32,165 bases of DNA from Terriglobia bacterium. GTDB taxonomy: Bacteria > Acidobacteriota > Terriglobia > Bryobacterales > Bryobacteraceae. The DNA lies in contig JANYJA010000243.1 in assembly GCA_025358575.1 (NCBI GenBank), positions 1 to 32,165 of the forward strand, written 5' to 3'. The notes beneath the pieces were generated by a model. The model did no database searches, was not told where the DNA came from, and was given only the letters and a program-made list of their open reading frames with translations. The position numbers were made by a program, and so were the translations under genes. The stretch's first letter is position 1. Each line of letters begins with the position of its first letter. Shown here in pieces: positions 16,180 through 25,703 of this stretch.

Positions 16180-18132
16180 TTATTGGAAGGTCAACTGACC
16201 CATATTCGTCGCTTGCCCACTTACCGTGACGGTCACCACCAACTGGCCCCGGCCCTTCAGCTTTGCGGGCAGTGCGACGTTTACTTGGTCCAGGCCCGCA
16301 AATCCGCCTTGCGCGCCGGCAAACGACACGGGTGCATCTATGTTTCCGATTCTCACGCTGACGTTGGCCTGTGATCCCCCGCGGATGCCAGTTCCATAAA
16401 GAACCAAATAGCCCGCCTTATTGACGTCTATAGGGACCAGCGCGCAACGGCTAGCCGGAGCACATTGAAAGGTGTTGGAATACGTGCCTTGGTTGTCGAC
16501 CACTTGGGCCGCGGCTGGCCCCAGTCCGCTCGGCCCGGCGGTGTATAAACCCGGTGCCGTTGCGCCGATCAAAGCCGTTCCCGAAAATGTTGTACTCCCA
16601 TTGGCCACTACCAGATTCGCCACGCCCGCGGCCACACCCTTCGGCACAAAACAGTTCACCTGATTCGGAGAAACGTAAAAGACCGGGACCGGGAACGCGG
16701 TGCCGCTCGAATCCTGCAGCGTCACGGTGACGCCCCCGAGCGAGTTCGGCAGGGGTTGTGATTGAGCCTGCTGTGTCGTTGCCGCGAGACCGGCCCCATA
16801 AATCGACGCGATGGATTCAGGCGCGAGCGAGTACGTGCCGTAGGCGGAATTGGTGATGCTCAACGCCGCTGCCGGGTGAACCAGAACCTGCGGCGTCGGT
16901 GGATAGCTAGCGCCCGCCGCATTCAATAGCATTGGCGCGCGTGGCTGCTGAGTGAAATCGAAGGCGTCGGTCATATCGTTGGCCGTGTTATCACGCCCGG
17001 TCATCGGCACCACGCCAAATCGCTCCTCAATAATTTTAAGCCACGATTCGAACGAATAAGTCTTGTGATCGACGTAGCCCTGGCGCGCCCAAGGGCTGAT
17101 GATCAGACCCGGAACCCGAATGCCCAAGCCGTATTGATCCACCTTGGGGGGCGCCACATGGTCGTAGAATCCGCCCCAGTCGTCCCACGAAATGAAGATC
17201 GCTGTCGAGTTCCATTGCGGCGAGTTCATCACCGCGTTAACTAGGCCCGTTATGTAGTTCGAACCCGTCGCGATGCTGGCGGGCGGGTGTTCACTAAGAT
17301 CGCTGTTGGGGATGATCCAGCTCACCTGCGGCAACATGCCGTTCTGCGCGTCGGTGTAAAACTGCGTGGCATTGGTCAGGCGGCTGAACTGCGTGGGATC
17401 GTTCTTGACGGCCGGGAACGCAGGCAGCGGGTTCCAAAAGGTGGACGTGGTTTCATCGGAATCCACGTTAGAGACTCCGCCATCGGCCGCGCCCGCCGTC
17501 TTACCGCGGTTCACATAGTATCGCCAGTCGATCTTCCCGCTGCCCAGAAGGAGCGTAATTTCCGGGAAGGTATAAGAAGATGGTCGCGTCTGGCCCGTAC
17601 CGATATACCCTCCGCTTTGCGCAGCCAGCATATACAAATGTGCCGGGAGGCTATAGGAGGCGATGGATTCAAAGAGGCGGTCCTGCAGCACATAGAGTTG
17701 TGCGTAGCTCCAGTAGTTGGCGAGCTCACGAGAGTCGTGCCACCCCATTACGTCGCCCGGATTCTGTTTGGAACTCACCAGGAATCCGTCCATCAGACCG
17801 CCGTTGATACTGGCTAGCGCATTGGCCCAGTTGTGCCCGCCGCCCTGGTTGACCAGATTAGAATCGTGCGAAGGCGCGACGCAGGGTCCGCCGAGCGGAT
17901 TAGGAACACAAACGCCGGGCGGAAGTCCCTCGGCACCTGGGTAAGTCCCAAAATAGTGATCGAAGCTGCGATTCTCCTGGATGATGAAAACGAAGTGCTG
18001 GATTTTTTCGATACCCGGCGGGGCAAAAGGCAGGGGCCCGGTTTGAGTATGCGCCCGGCTTCCCGTGAGCAGGACCGCTAGCAGCACCGGTGCAAGAACA
18101 AGGCATACGCGAATGAGCCGGCGCGGGGGCAT
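16180..18132 (-). CDS. Secreted phosphoesterase (phospholipase C/AcpA-like) with C-terminal TIGR03437 domain
   Basis: From ATG 18132 the product has about 650 residues with a long signal peptide. The catalytic half (about 40-425) shows the PF04185 signature: [19 protein letters not shown] (metal ligands), [26 protein letters not shown] and [11 protein letters not shown]. Members hydrolyse phosphodiester or phosphomonoester bonds of lipids or other substrates. Residues about 430 to the end are an intact TIGR03437 module ([52 protein letters not shown]), perhaps for surface placement. A GTG immediately before the ATG (18135) is an alternative start; AGGGG nine to eleven bases upstream serves either. 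Confidence 0.9.
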   Translation of the reverse strand: MPPRRLIRVCLVLAPVLLAVLLTGSRAHTQTGPLPFAPPGIEKIQHFVFIIQENRSFDHYFGTYPGAEGLPPGVCVPNPLGGPCVAPSHDSNLVNQGGGHNWANALASINGGLMDGFLVSSKQNPGDVMGWHDSRELANYWSYAQLYVLQDRLFESIASYSLPAHLYMLAAQSGGYIGTGQTRPSSYTFPEITLLLGSGKIDWRYYVNRGKTAGAADGGVSNVDSDETTSTFWNPLPAFPAVKNDPTQFSRLTNATQFYTDAQNGMLPQVSWIIPNSDLSEHPPASIATGSNYITGLVNAVMNSPQWNSTAIFISWDDWGGFYDHVAPPKVDQYGLGIRVPGLIISPWARQGYVDHKTYSFESWLKIIEERFGVVPMTGRDNTANDMTDAFDFTQQPRAPMLLNAAGASYPPTPQVLVHPAAALSITNSAYGTYSLAPESIASIYGAGLAATTQQAQSQPLPNSLGGVTVTLQDSSGTAFPVPVFYVSPNQVNCFVPKGVAAGVANLVVANGSTTFSGTALIGATAPGLYTAGPSGLGPAAAQVVDNQGTYSNTFQCAPASRCALVPIDVNKAGYLVLYGTGIRGGSQANVSVRIGNIDAPVSFAGAQGGFAGLDQVNVALPAKLKGRGQLVVTVTVSGQATNMGQLTFQ

Positions 18133-18176
18133 CACCTTAATAAACCCCTAAGCGCTCCACGGTTGCAACTCGAAAT

Positions 18177-19259
18177 TCAAGCTTCGTTTCGCACCGTTTG
18201 AATGATGGCCTGGATGTAGCCGATCTCAAATGCGAATGCGAGACCGGTTTTGTCCCCTTCGATTTGCGGCGCGTGGTCCGGCATCAGCATCCCCTCGTAG
18301 CCCACTTCCCGGTAGACTCGAGCGCATTCCAGAAAGTTGATATCGCCCTCGTCCGGATAGGTCTCGCGAAAATTGAGGCGATGCCCTTTGATGTTGCGGA
18401 AGTGAACGTTGAAGATCTTCTTGCGCGACCCGAAGTAGCGAATCACGTCGGGAATTTCTTTGGCCGGGTTGTCCAGCATCTCGCAAACCGTCCCTTGGCA
18501 GAAATTCAGTCCGTGATACGGATTGGCGGATATTTCCACGAACCGCTTCAGCCCTTCCACCGAACTAAGCACCGACGGAACGCCGCGAAATCCGCCTTTG
18601 GGCATCCCTGGATCGTTCGGATGGCACGCGATTTTTACCTTCGCCTCTTCAGCCACGGGCACCACGCGTTTCAGAAAATACGCGATCCTCTCCCACATGA
18701 TGTCGTCATCCGCTTTCACCATTTCAAAAACCTGCGGATCTACTTTTGCGGTTTCATAGACGAAGGTGCTGCTCCGCGTATTGCCGCGGCCCGGCGTAAA
18801 ACCAGAGCGAACAACCCCAAGGTAAGTGAGGTTGTATTTCATCGCGGGAATTCCGGCCTTCCCGGCATTGCGAATCATTGTGCTGATTTCTTCGATGTCT
18901 CGATCCCGCTCCGGCGTGCCAAGCAGGATGTTGGGGAAATTATTCTTATTGATGGTGACTGACGACATAGGCAGCGGGATCATGTCTAGACTCAGTCCGA
19001 ACGACTCAACCTGCTCGCGAAAACGCGACAGACCGTCAACCGACCACTTGTCATTGAGTCGCGGCGAGATCTCTCCGCTGCAAATGTGTTTAACTCCGAA
19101 CGCCCCCATGGCACGAAGCACGTCGGGCGAGTGGCCCTGCTGCGTGCCTGCGTAGAACAAAACAGACCGCCGCGCCTTCGTGGTCGCCGCTCGAGTCAGA
19201 CGGTTTTCCGCAGCGGCAGCCCCCGCGGCCGCTGCTTGTAGAAAACTCCTGCGATTCAT
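18177..19259 (-). CDS. Tat-exported mannonate dehydratase-like protein (UxuA family)
   Basis: The 360-residue product begins MNRRSFLQAAAAGAAAA, a twin-arginine signal. The rest is a TIM-barrel of the UxuA type: His213 in HPNDPGMP (usual HPDDPP), Cys254 in FCQGT, His286 in VHFRNI and Asp328/His329 in MPDHAPQ, matching the metal-binding positions of mannonate dehydratases. Cytoplasmic UxuA converts D-mannonate to 2-keto-3-deoxygluconate. An exported copy with a changed metal loop may act on another sugar acid. It follows the TonB-dependent receptor gene by nine bases, so the two are probably cotranscribed and function together in sugar-acid handling. Confidence 0.82.
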   Translation of the reverse strand: MNRRSFLQAAAAGAAAAENRLTRAATTKARRSVLFYAGTQQGHSPDVLRAMGAFGVKHICSGEISPRLNDKWSVDGLSRFREQVESFGLSLDMIPLPMSSVTINKNNFPNILLGTPERDRDIEEISTMIRNAGKAGIPAMKYNLTYLGVVRSGFTPGRGNTRSSTFVYETAKVDPQVFEMVKADDDIMWERIAYFLKRVVPVAEEAKVKIACHPNDPGMPKGGFRGVPSVLSSVEGLKRFVEISANPYHGLNFCQGTVCEMLDNPAKEIPDVIRYFGSRKKIFNVHFRNIKGHRLNFRETYPDEGDINFLECARVYREVGYEGMLMPDHAPQIEGDKTGLAFAFEIGYIQAIIQTVRNEA

Positions 19260-19268
19260 CCGGCGTTG

Positions 19269-22200
19269 TTAGAAATCAATCCGAACGCCGATTTGGCCCG
19301 TCCGGCCCGCGCCGAATTCAGAGTCACGCGCCCGCGTGATCTGGCCAAACGCGCCGCTGCCGATATTCAAATTGGGATCGGCCAGGTTCACGTGGTTAGG
19401 CACGTTCGTGAATGAGCCTTCGACTTTGATCGCGACGCGTTCCGTGATGGCGAAGGATTTGCCGAGGGCCGCGGACAAGTTGAAGCTCCCCGGACCTTCC
19501 AGAATGCCGATGCCCGAGTTGCCGAAACGGCCGATGGGAGCCAGATCGCTGGCTGGGTTGAGGCCGATGTGGCAGTTAAACTGACTCGCGCTGCCAACCG
19601 TCTGACCGGGACAAACGAAGGCGTTGCGGTCGAAAAATCGACTAGCCGTCGGGTTCGATACGGTTCCTTTGCCGACGCGGTCCGGACGCTGCGTCCGGTA
19701 GAACCCCGAGCCGGAGCCGGACGGATCGCCGCCGCTGAAAAACGGCGTTTCGTAAGGACCCGTCTGCAACATAAGTATGGAACTTAAGCGCCAACCACCG
19801 AAAATTCCGTTCACCAGACCGCTGGTGTGGTTCATGAAAGCGCGATTTTTGCCGAACGGCAACTCGTAAACCGCGGTGCCGATGAAGCGATGACGACGGG
19901 TGCCGTACATGTTGCCTCGTTCGCGGCTAAACGCGTTTTCAATGCGTCCGTTGCCAGTCTCGCCGCCAAACTCGCTGGGGTTCGGGCCGCCGATGTCAGT
20001 CAGATTTTTTGCTAGCGTGTACGCGCCGGTAAACGTCAAGCCATTCTGGTACCGGCGGTTCAGCTCGATTTGCAGGGAGTTATAAGAAGCGGACCCGCCG
20101 GACTCCCGGCTCTCTATGCGACCCCAGTAAGGGAAAGGCCGCTGAGTGAGGGGCTGGAGTGCAAAAAAAGTGGTGGAGTTGGCGGACTGATTTAAATTTC
20201 TCGCATAGCCAAGATGCGCCGAGTGGGATCCGATGTAGGACATCCGCAAACTGGTGTTGAACCCAATGTTGCGATCCACCGAGAGATTGTACTGATATAG
20301 ACGCGGATTCTTGAAGTCAATCTGGTTTGCGGTGCCGAAGTAGGCGGTGCCGTACTGGTCGATGGAGACTCCGCTGCCGCCGGTATGGGTGTCGGGCCAC
20401 GCGAATATGGGGCCGCCGGTGGAGCTGATGTTGTTGAAGGTGCGAACGTCAGTTCCCGATGTTCCCGTGAGCGAGTAGAAGACGGCGCCTAGCACTGGCG
20501 CCCAGTAGGTACCGAAGCCCCCACGGACCACCGTATCGCCATTGCCGAACGGGCGGTAAGCAAAGCCCAGCCGAGGCGCGAAATTTAGCTGATAGTCCTT
20601 ACGCAAACCTTCGGGTAAACCGGCCTGTTTCGCGGTTTTGAAAGGTGTGCAGGGCACCCCCGGCAGCCCCGGCCCGGGACCCGGAAGATTCGGCGTGCCG
20701 GGGCAGGCGTTGACCGCGATCTCGAACTCAGGCGAAAGAATTCGGGCGGCTTCGGCGCTGGAAGGGTAGATCACCGCACCCGTCCTGGGAATGGTGCGGT
20801 CAAAGTTACCGATGTTGCCCGCCTTGTCGGCGAACGGCGGCTGCCAGTCCCAGCGGACGCCGTATTCAAGTGTCACCTTCTGACTGACCCGGTAACTATC
20901 TTGTATATAGGCGTGGTACTGCTTGGAGCGCCCGTCATTATCTTGATGCACGTCGCCGTAAGAAGTGTCGGAAGGCAGCCCCAGCAGGAAGTCGGCAAAC
21001 TCGTTACCACTGAACGCGCCGGTAAAGTTGAAGTTACCAAAGTTATCCGCCCCGATGAAACCGAGTGCCGTCTTGGATCGCAAAAAGCGGATATCGAAAC
21101 CCACCTTGATCGTATGCTGTCCTAAGTTAAAAGTTGTGTTGTTATTGAATTGGAAGGTGCGATAGATGTCGGCACCCTGAACACGTCCGACACCCAACCC
21201 GGTAAGGTTGTTGAACGAGATGTTGGGCAGGCCGTTAAACGGCGTGTTCGGCAAACCGATGAAGCCAAGCGATTTTTCGAAGGCCTTGCCGTCAAAAGCG
21301 AAGTTCGATCCGGGAGCATCCTGAGTGAACCCAAGCCGGAACTCGTTCAGAATGCGAGGCGTGATGGTGTAGTTATAAGATATCGCCAGCGAGCGGTCCT
21401 GCTGGGTGTTGCTTGTGGTGGGTTGAAGCAGGTCATTCGGACCGAGAGACGCGCCGTTTTTCCAGCTGAAGCGGGCAAAAAGAGCCTGGCTCCGAGTTAA
21501 GTAATGGTCCCCGCGAATATCAAACTGCCGTGACTGAATATCGGACTGCCGGTTCACAATGTAGTTGGCATTGTGCGAAACGGTAGTGTCTCCGGTGTTA
21601 GCGTTCGGAAAGAACTGCGTGAGAAGTTTTTGCGCGATCGGGCTGATCCGGCCCGATGGAATCATGTTATTGGCGAATGGTTGCCCCGTGGTTGGGTCAA
21701 CGATGGTTCCGGGCTCATGCGAAAAATCGCCGGTGCGTTCTGAAGCTGTAGGCACCCAGTTCTGGATGGTCGAGGTGCGCGGATAACGCAGCTCTTCGTA
21801 ATCGCCGAAGAAGAACGTCTTATCCTTCCCGTTATAGATTTTGGGAATCCAAAGCGGGCCGCCAAAAGATCCGGAAATGTTGTTCACTTGTTTTTCAGGA
21901 CTCGAACTGGAGCCGAAAGGCTTCGAATCGAGCGCCGCGTTCTGGTAATACCACGCTGCCGAACCGTGAAAGGCGTTGGTTCCGCTTTTCGTGATCGTCG
22001 TAATATCGCCCGCCGAGCCGTACTCCGCGGTGTTGCCCACGCCTTGCACTTTCATCTCCTGGATGCCTTCGACGGAAGGAAAAATTTCAACCAACGGGCG
22101 ATTGGACCGGACATTCTGCGAGGAGATTCCGTCGATCGACGACTCGGACTGGTTCGGAAGGCCGCCCTGAATGGACAGGTAGCTCTTCCCATAGTCGTGC

Positions 22201-22715
22201 CCGTTGTTATCCGACTGCACGCCGGGAAGCGTGGTTAAAAGATCGTATGGACTGGTGCTGGTCGACGCTCGAAAGTTGACCGGAAGACTAAGAATCTTTT
22301 CGGTCCCGTAACTGGACGCGATAGTCGCCGTTTCCGATGCAATGATGCCGGCCGTGCCCTCCACGGTAACCGTATCGGCGGTCGAGCCCACGGGAAGCGT
22401 AACGTCGACACGCATCGTTTGACGGGCGAGCAAGTGAAGGTCGTTCGTTGTCGAAGACTGAAATCCTGGGCTCGATACCGAAATCGAATAGTTGCCGGGC
22501 TTCAGGTTGAGCACTTCATAGCTGCCGTCGCTCCCGGTTTTGGCATCGCGCGATGTTTGCTCATCTACATTTGTGACTTTGACTGTTGCGCCGGAAACCA
22601 TGGCTTGCGACGGATCCTTCACCGTCCCGACAATTTCGCCAAAGGTGGATTGAGCTCTTAGATGCAGTGTAAAGCTAAGAGTCAGCAGACACGAATAGCC
22701 AAGCAGTTTTCTCAT
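19269..22715 (-). CDS. Oar-like TonB-dependent receptor with carboxypeptidase-regulatory-like domain
   Basis: The start at ATG 22715 is chosen because GGAGG lies four bases upstream and a signal peptide (MRKLLGYSCLLTLSFTLHLRAQ) follows; a frame extension to 22736 adds only seven residues before it. About 1148 residues: a CarboxypepD_reg-like beta-sandwich (TFGEIVGTVKDPSQAMVSGATV to about 105), a plug-like segment (YDLLTTLPGVQSD, SIDGISSQNVRSN, EYGSAGDITTITKSGTN) and a 22-strand-type barrel ending in a C-terminal Phe (GVRIDF). Such acidobacterial proteins import large substrates such as oligosaccharides or act in outer-membrane organisation. It is the first gene of a probable operon with the mannonate dehydratase-like and phosphoesterase genes. 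Confidence 0.92.
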   Translation of the reverse strand: MRKLLGYSCLLTLSFTLHLRAQSTFGEIVGTVKDPSQAMVSGATVKVTNVDEQTSRDAKTGSDGSYEVLNLKPGNYSISVSSPGFQSSTTNDLHLLARQTMRVDVTLPVGSTADTVTVEGTAGIIASETATIASSYGTEKILSLPVNFRASTSTSPYDLLTTLPGVQSDNNGHDYGKSYLSIQGGLPNQSESSIDGISSQNVRSNRPLVEIFPSVEGIQEMKVQGVGNTAEYGSAGDITTITKSGTNAFHGSAAWYYQNAALDSKPFGSSSSPEKQVNNISGSFGGPLWIPKIYNGKDKTFFFGDYEELRYPRTSTIQNWVPTASERTGDFSHEPGTIVDPTTGQPFANNMIPSGRISPIAQKLLTQFFPNANTGDTTVSHNANYIVNRQSDIQSRQFDIRGDHYLTRSQALFARFSWKNGASLGPNDLLQPTTSNTQQDRSLAISYNYTITPRILNEFRLGFTQDAPGSNFAFDGKAFEKSLGFIGLPNTPFNGLPNISFNNLTGLGVGRVQGADIYRTFQFNNNTTFNLGQHTIKVGFDIRFLRSKTALGFIGADNFGNFNFTGAFSGNEFADFLLGLPSDTSYGDVHQDNDGRSKQYHAYIQDSYRVSQKVTLEYGVRWDWQPPFADKAGNIGNFDRTIPRTGAVIYPSSAEAARILSPEFEIAVNACPGTPNLPGPGPGLPGVPCTPFKTAKQAGLPEGLRKDYQLNFAPRLGFAYRPFGNGDTVVRGGFGTYWAPVLGAVFYSLTGTSGTDVRTFNNISSTGGPIFAWPDTHTGGSGVSIDQYGTAYFGTANQIDFKNPRLYQYNLSVDRNIGFNTSLRMSYIGSHSAHLGYARNLNQSANSTTFFALQPLTQRPFPYWGRIESRESGGSASYNSLQIELNRRYQNGLTFTGAYTLAKNLTDIGGPNPSEFGGETGNGRIENAFSRERGNMYGTRRHRFIGTAVYELPFGKNRAFMNHTSGLVNGIFGGWRLSSILMLQTGPYETPFFSGGDPSGSGSGFYRTQRPDRVGKGTVSNPTASRFFDRNAFVCPGQTVGSASQFNCHIGLNPASDLAPIGRFGNSGIGILEGPGSFNLSAALGKSFAITERVAIKVEGSFTNVPNHVNLADPNLNIGSGAFGQITRARDSEFGAGRTGQIGVRIDF

Positions 22716-22719
22716 AGGT

Positions 22720-22724
22720 CCTCC
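22720..22724 (-). promoter_or_regulatory. Strong Shine-Dalgarno (GGAGG) fixing the receptor start
   Basis: GGAGG is four bases before ATG 22715. It decides between this start and a longer reading from 22736, which has no such element. Confidence 0.75.
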
Positions 22725-22855
22725 AGGTTGATACACGTTGAATTCAGCAGATTAGCACGTCGATCCGCGCTAGCAATTACAAATTGGTGAAAATACGGCG
22801 CCTTAGTGTACACCTCGACACGTCGCCCTAAACAGCTTCGTGACATTATAGCGAG

Positions 22856-24241
22856 ATGTGCAAAGTGTTTCTGCTCGCCGTTTATTGCCTGTCGGCGCTG
22901 GCCGCCAACAACCTGCCTCCTCTTGCCGACCAGCAGTTAGCGCGAGAAATTTACAAACAGATGGTGGAAAGCCAGTCGGGTTTCACCACCGGCGCCACCA
23001 CTCCCATAGCCGAAGCAGTTGCCGCACGCCTCAAAGCCGAGGGATTTCCAGCTTCCGACATCTTCGTCGGCGGAGCCATTCCACGCAAGGCTAATATCGT
23101 GGTGCGGTATCACGGCACCGGCGCGCACAAACCCATTTTGCTGCTGGCCCATATCGATGTGGTCGAAGCCAAGCGCGAGGACTGGAGCACCGATCCGTTC
23201 CAATTCATCGAAAAAGACGGATACTTCTACGGGCGAGGCACGTCGGACGATAAAGCCCAGGCGGCCGTCTGGGTTGCGAACCTGATCCGCTTTAAGCGCG
23301 AGGGATTTAAGCCGGATCGCGATCTGATTGTCGCGCTAACCGCGGATGAAGAGGGCGGCGGCCCGTACAACGGAGTCGAATGGCTACTGAAAAACAAGCG
23401 GAGTTTAATTCAGTCGGAATTTGCTTTGAACGAAGGCGCGCGCGGCGAGCTTGTGAACGGCAACCGCGTTTCACACGATATTGGGGTTGCCGAGAAGACC
23501 TATGCGGACTTCCGTTTCGAATCGCGCAACAAGGGAGGCCACAGTTCGCGCCCGATTTCGGATAATGCGATTTACCATCTGGCCGGTGCGCTTTACCGTT
23601 TGTCGAGCTATTCTTTTCCATTCCAATTGAACCAGGTGACGAAGGCTTATTTTCAGCAGACGGCGAAACTGGAAACTGGAGATGTGGCGGCGGATTACGC
23701 CAAAATCGCGGAGGGTTCGGAAGCCGCCATGCAGCGTGTAGCCAAGACCAATGCCGGGATGAACTCCATGATGCGAACCACCTGTGTAGCGACGCAGCTT
23801 GAAGGCGGACACGCGCCGAATGCGCTGCCCCAACTTGCCGCCGCGAATGTGAATTGCCGAATTCTTCCGGACGATTCGGTGGAGCACGTTCTGCAAGTGC
23901 TGAAACAGGTCGCTGCCGACGACCAAGTGGTTGTCACCATCAAACAAGAAGAGGGCAAAGCTCCCGCTTCTCCCATGCGCGAAGACATCATGAAGGCCTT
24001 CAACAAAGTGACCGACACCATGTGGCCGGGAGTGATTACGGTACCGGCGATGGCGACTGGTGCGTCCGATGGACGTTACCTGCGGGAGGCCGGCATCCCG
24101 ACCTACGGGGTGCAGGGGTTCTTCAACGATCGCGATGACGTCCGCGCCCACGGCAGAGATGAACGGATGCTCGTGCTCTCCTTCTATGAGGGCCAGACTT
24201 TTCTGTACGAGTTCGTGAAGGTGCTTTCGACCCTGCCGTAG
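22856..24241 (+). CDS. Secreted M20-family metallopeptidase/hydrolase
   Basis: The 461-residue product has a signal peptide (MCKVFLLAVYCLSALA). M20 metal-site residues are present: His99 and Asp101 (LLLAHIDVV), Asp131 (GRGTSDD), the Glu165/Glu166 pair (ADEEGGG) and a later His in RAHGRDER. A GHSSRP motif marks the lid domain. M20 enzymes are dizinc aminoacylases or exopeptidases. The 140-base gap before it faces the receptor gene on the other strand. The following fucosidase starts 52 bases downstream, so they may be cotranscribed. Confidence 0.92.
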   Translation: MCKVFLLAVYCLSALAANNLPPLADQQLAREIYKQMVESQSGFTTGATTPIAEAVAARLKAEGFPASDIFVGGAIPRKANIVVRYHGTGAHKPILLLAHIDVVEAKREDWSTDPFQFIEKDGYFYGRGTSDDKAQAAVWVANLIRFKREGFKPDRDLIVALTADEEGGGPYNGVEWLLKNKRSLIQSEFALNEGARGELVNGNRVSHDIGVAEKTYADFRFESRNKGGHSSRPISDNAIYHLAGALYRLSSYSFPFQLNQVTKAYFQQTAKLETGDVAADYAKIAEGSEAAMQRVAKTNAGMNSMMRTTCVATQLEGGHAPNALPQLAAANVNCRILPDDSVEHVLQVLKQVAADDQVVVTIKQEEGKAPASPMREDIMKAFNKVTDTMWPGVITVPAMATGASDGRYLREAGIPTYGVQGFFNDRDDVRAHGRDERMLVLSFYEGQTFLYEFVKVLSTLP

Positions 24242-24258
24242 ATTCAATAGATTCGATA

Positions 24259-24286
24259 TCCGCTGATATTTCGCGTCCGCTGATAT
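24259..24286. repeat. Two copies of TCCGCTGATAT upstream of the fucosidase
   Basis: The 11-base word is repeated exactly at 24259-24269 and 24276-24286, 17 bases apart start to start, ending eight bases before the fucosidase ATG. The position suits an operator or a small local duplication. The 17-base period is not a whole number of helical turns, which weakens the operator reading. Confidence 0.45.
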
Positions 24287-24293
24287 ATGATTA

Positions 24294-25703
24294 ATGGCCG
24301 TGAATCGCAGAACCTTTCTTACTTCTATTTCTCTCGCCGCTTCAACCCGGCTGACAGGCGCGAATACTTTTGAGCCAACGTGGGAATCTCTCCGCACGCA
24401 CAAAGTTCCCGAATGGTATGACAACGCCAAACTCGGAATTTTCATCCACTGGGGACTCTATTCCGTGCCGGCATGGGCGCCGACGACGGGCGAACTCGGC
24501 AAGGTCGACTGGAGCAAGTGGTTTTATCAGAATGCGTATGCCGAGTGGTACCTCAACTCACTTCGGCTCAAGGACACACCAACCTACGAGCATCATGTGA
24601 AAACCTACGGCGCGAATTTCGACTACTACGATTTCGCGCGCACTTTCAATGCGGGGCTGGGACATTGGGACCCGGCGCAGTGGGCAACTCTTTTTCGGAG
24701 AGCCGGCGCCCGATACGCCGTGCTCACGACGAAACATCACGATGGCTTCACAATGTGGCCGAGTCAAGTGGTGAATCCGAAGAAGGCGAACAACTCCGTG
24801 AAGCGCGATCTGGTGGGCGATCTCGCGGGCGCGATTCGTAAAGAGGGCTTGAAAATGGGCCTCTACTATTCGGGCGGATTGGATTGGACCTTCAACTCAG
24901 CGCCGATCGCCAAGATGGAAGATTTGAAGGCGACCGCTCCGCAGTCTGAAGAGTATGCGCGCTACGCCGATGCGCACGTTCGCGAATTGATCGCGCGCTA
25001 CAAGCCCTCAGTGCTCTGGAACGACATTAATTACCCCAAGCTCGGAAAGATTCCGCAGATCTTCGCGGAATACTACAATGCCGTCCCTGAAGGCGTCATT
25101 AACAATCGTTTCGGCGTGGATTTTTCAGACTTTACTACTCCCGAGTACGCCAAGTACGACAAGATCACGGAGAAGAAATGGGAGTCCTGCCGCGGTCTCG
25201 GATTTAGCTTCGGCTATAACCGGATGGAAGGGCCGGACCAGGTGATTGCATCCGATAAGCTCGTGGCGCTGCTGGCCGACATAGTCAGCAAGAACGGCAA
25301 TCTGCTTCTGAATATCGGGCCGAAGGCCGATGGCTCGATTTCCGATATCCAGCTTGACCGTCTGCATGCTCTGGCGCGATGGATGGATATCAACGGCGAA
25401 GCGATCCACGACACGAAGCCGTGGACAAGAGCGGCGGCGAAATCGGGCGATGGCACCGAAATTCGATTTACGCGCAAGCCCGATGCCGCGTACTCGATCC
25501 TGCTCACTCGGCCGAACGCCGGCGCCTTTACAATTCCGGGGATCTCGGCACCCCCAAGCACACGCGTGACTGTTCTCGGTTTAAACGCGCCACTGAAGTG
25601 GTGGCAAGAGGGTGCGGACATTTCCGTGACGCTGCCCGAGCGGCTTCCCGGTGAGTACGCCGTCGCGCTCAAGATGTCCCCGGCCCCAACACAGACGCCA
25701 TGA
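24294..25703 (+). CDS. GH29 alpha-L-fucosidase, exported
   Basis: The 469-residue product starts with a likely twin-arginine signal (VNRRTFLTSISLAAS). GH29 motifs are complete: LGIFIHWGLYSVPAWAP, LTTKHHDGFTMWPS, LWNDINYP with the nucleophile Asp244, and GNLLLNIGPKADGSI; a C-terminal beta-sandwich follows. It releases L-fucose from glycans by a retaining mechanism. The acid/base residue is variable in this family and I did not assign it. Its stop overlaps the next start by ATGA. This is the best-defined activity in the operon and points to fucosylated substrates. Confidence 0.94.
   Translation: MAVNRRTFLTSISLAASTRLTGANTFEPTWESLRTHKVPEWYDNAKLGIFIHWGLYSVPAWAPTTGELGKVDWSKWFYQNAYAEWYLNSLRLKDTPTYEHHVKTYGANFDYYDFARTFNAGLGHWDPAQWATLFRRAGARYAVLTTKHHDGFTMWPSQVVNPKKANNSVKRDLVGDLAGAIRKEGLKMGLYYSGGLDWTFNSAPIAKMEDLKATAPQSEEYARYADAHVRELIARYKPSVLWNDINYPKLGKIPQIFAEYYNAVPEGVINNRFGVDFSDFTTPEYAKYDKITEKKWESCRGLGFSFGYNRMEGPDQVIASDKLVALLADIVSKNGNLLLNIGPKADGSISDIQLDRLHALARWMDINGEAIHDTKPWTRAAAKSGDGTEIRFTRKPDAAYSILLTRPNAGAFTIPGISAPPSTRVTVLGLNAPLKWWQEGADISVTLPERLPGEYAVALKMSPAPTQTP

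Noticed and set aside
18198-18962. 254-codon open frame opposite the mannonate dehydratase-like gene
   Set aside because: It lies wholly antisense to a gene with clear family motifs and has no recognisable domain; GC-rich DNA gives such shadows.
23471-24445. 324-codon open frame opposite the M20 gene
   Set aside because: His/Arg-rich composition and full overlap with conserved M20 sequence show it is a shadow.
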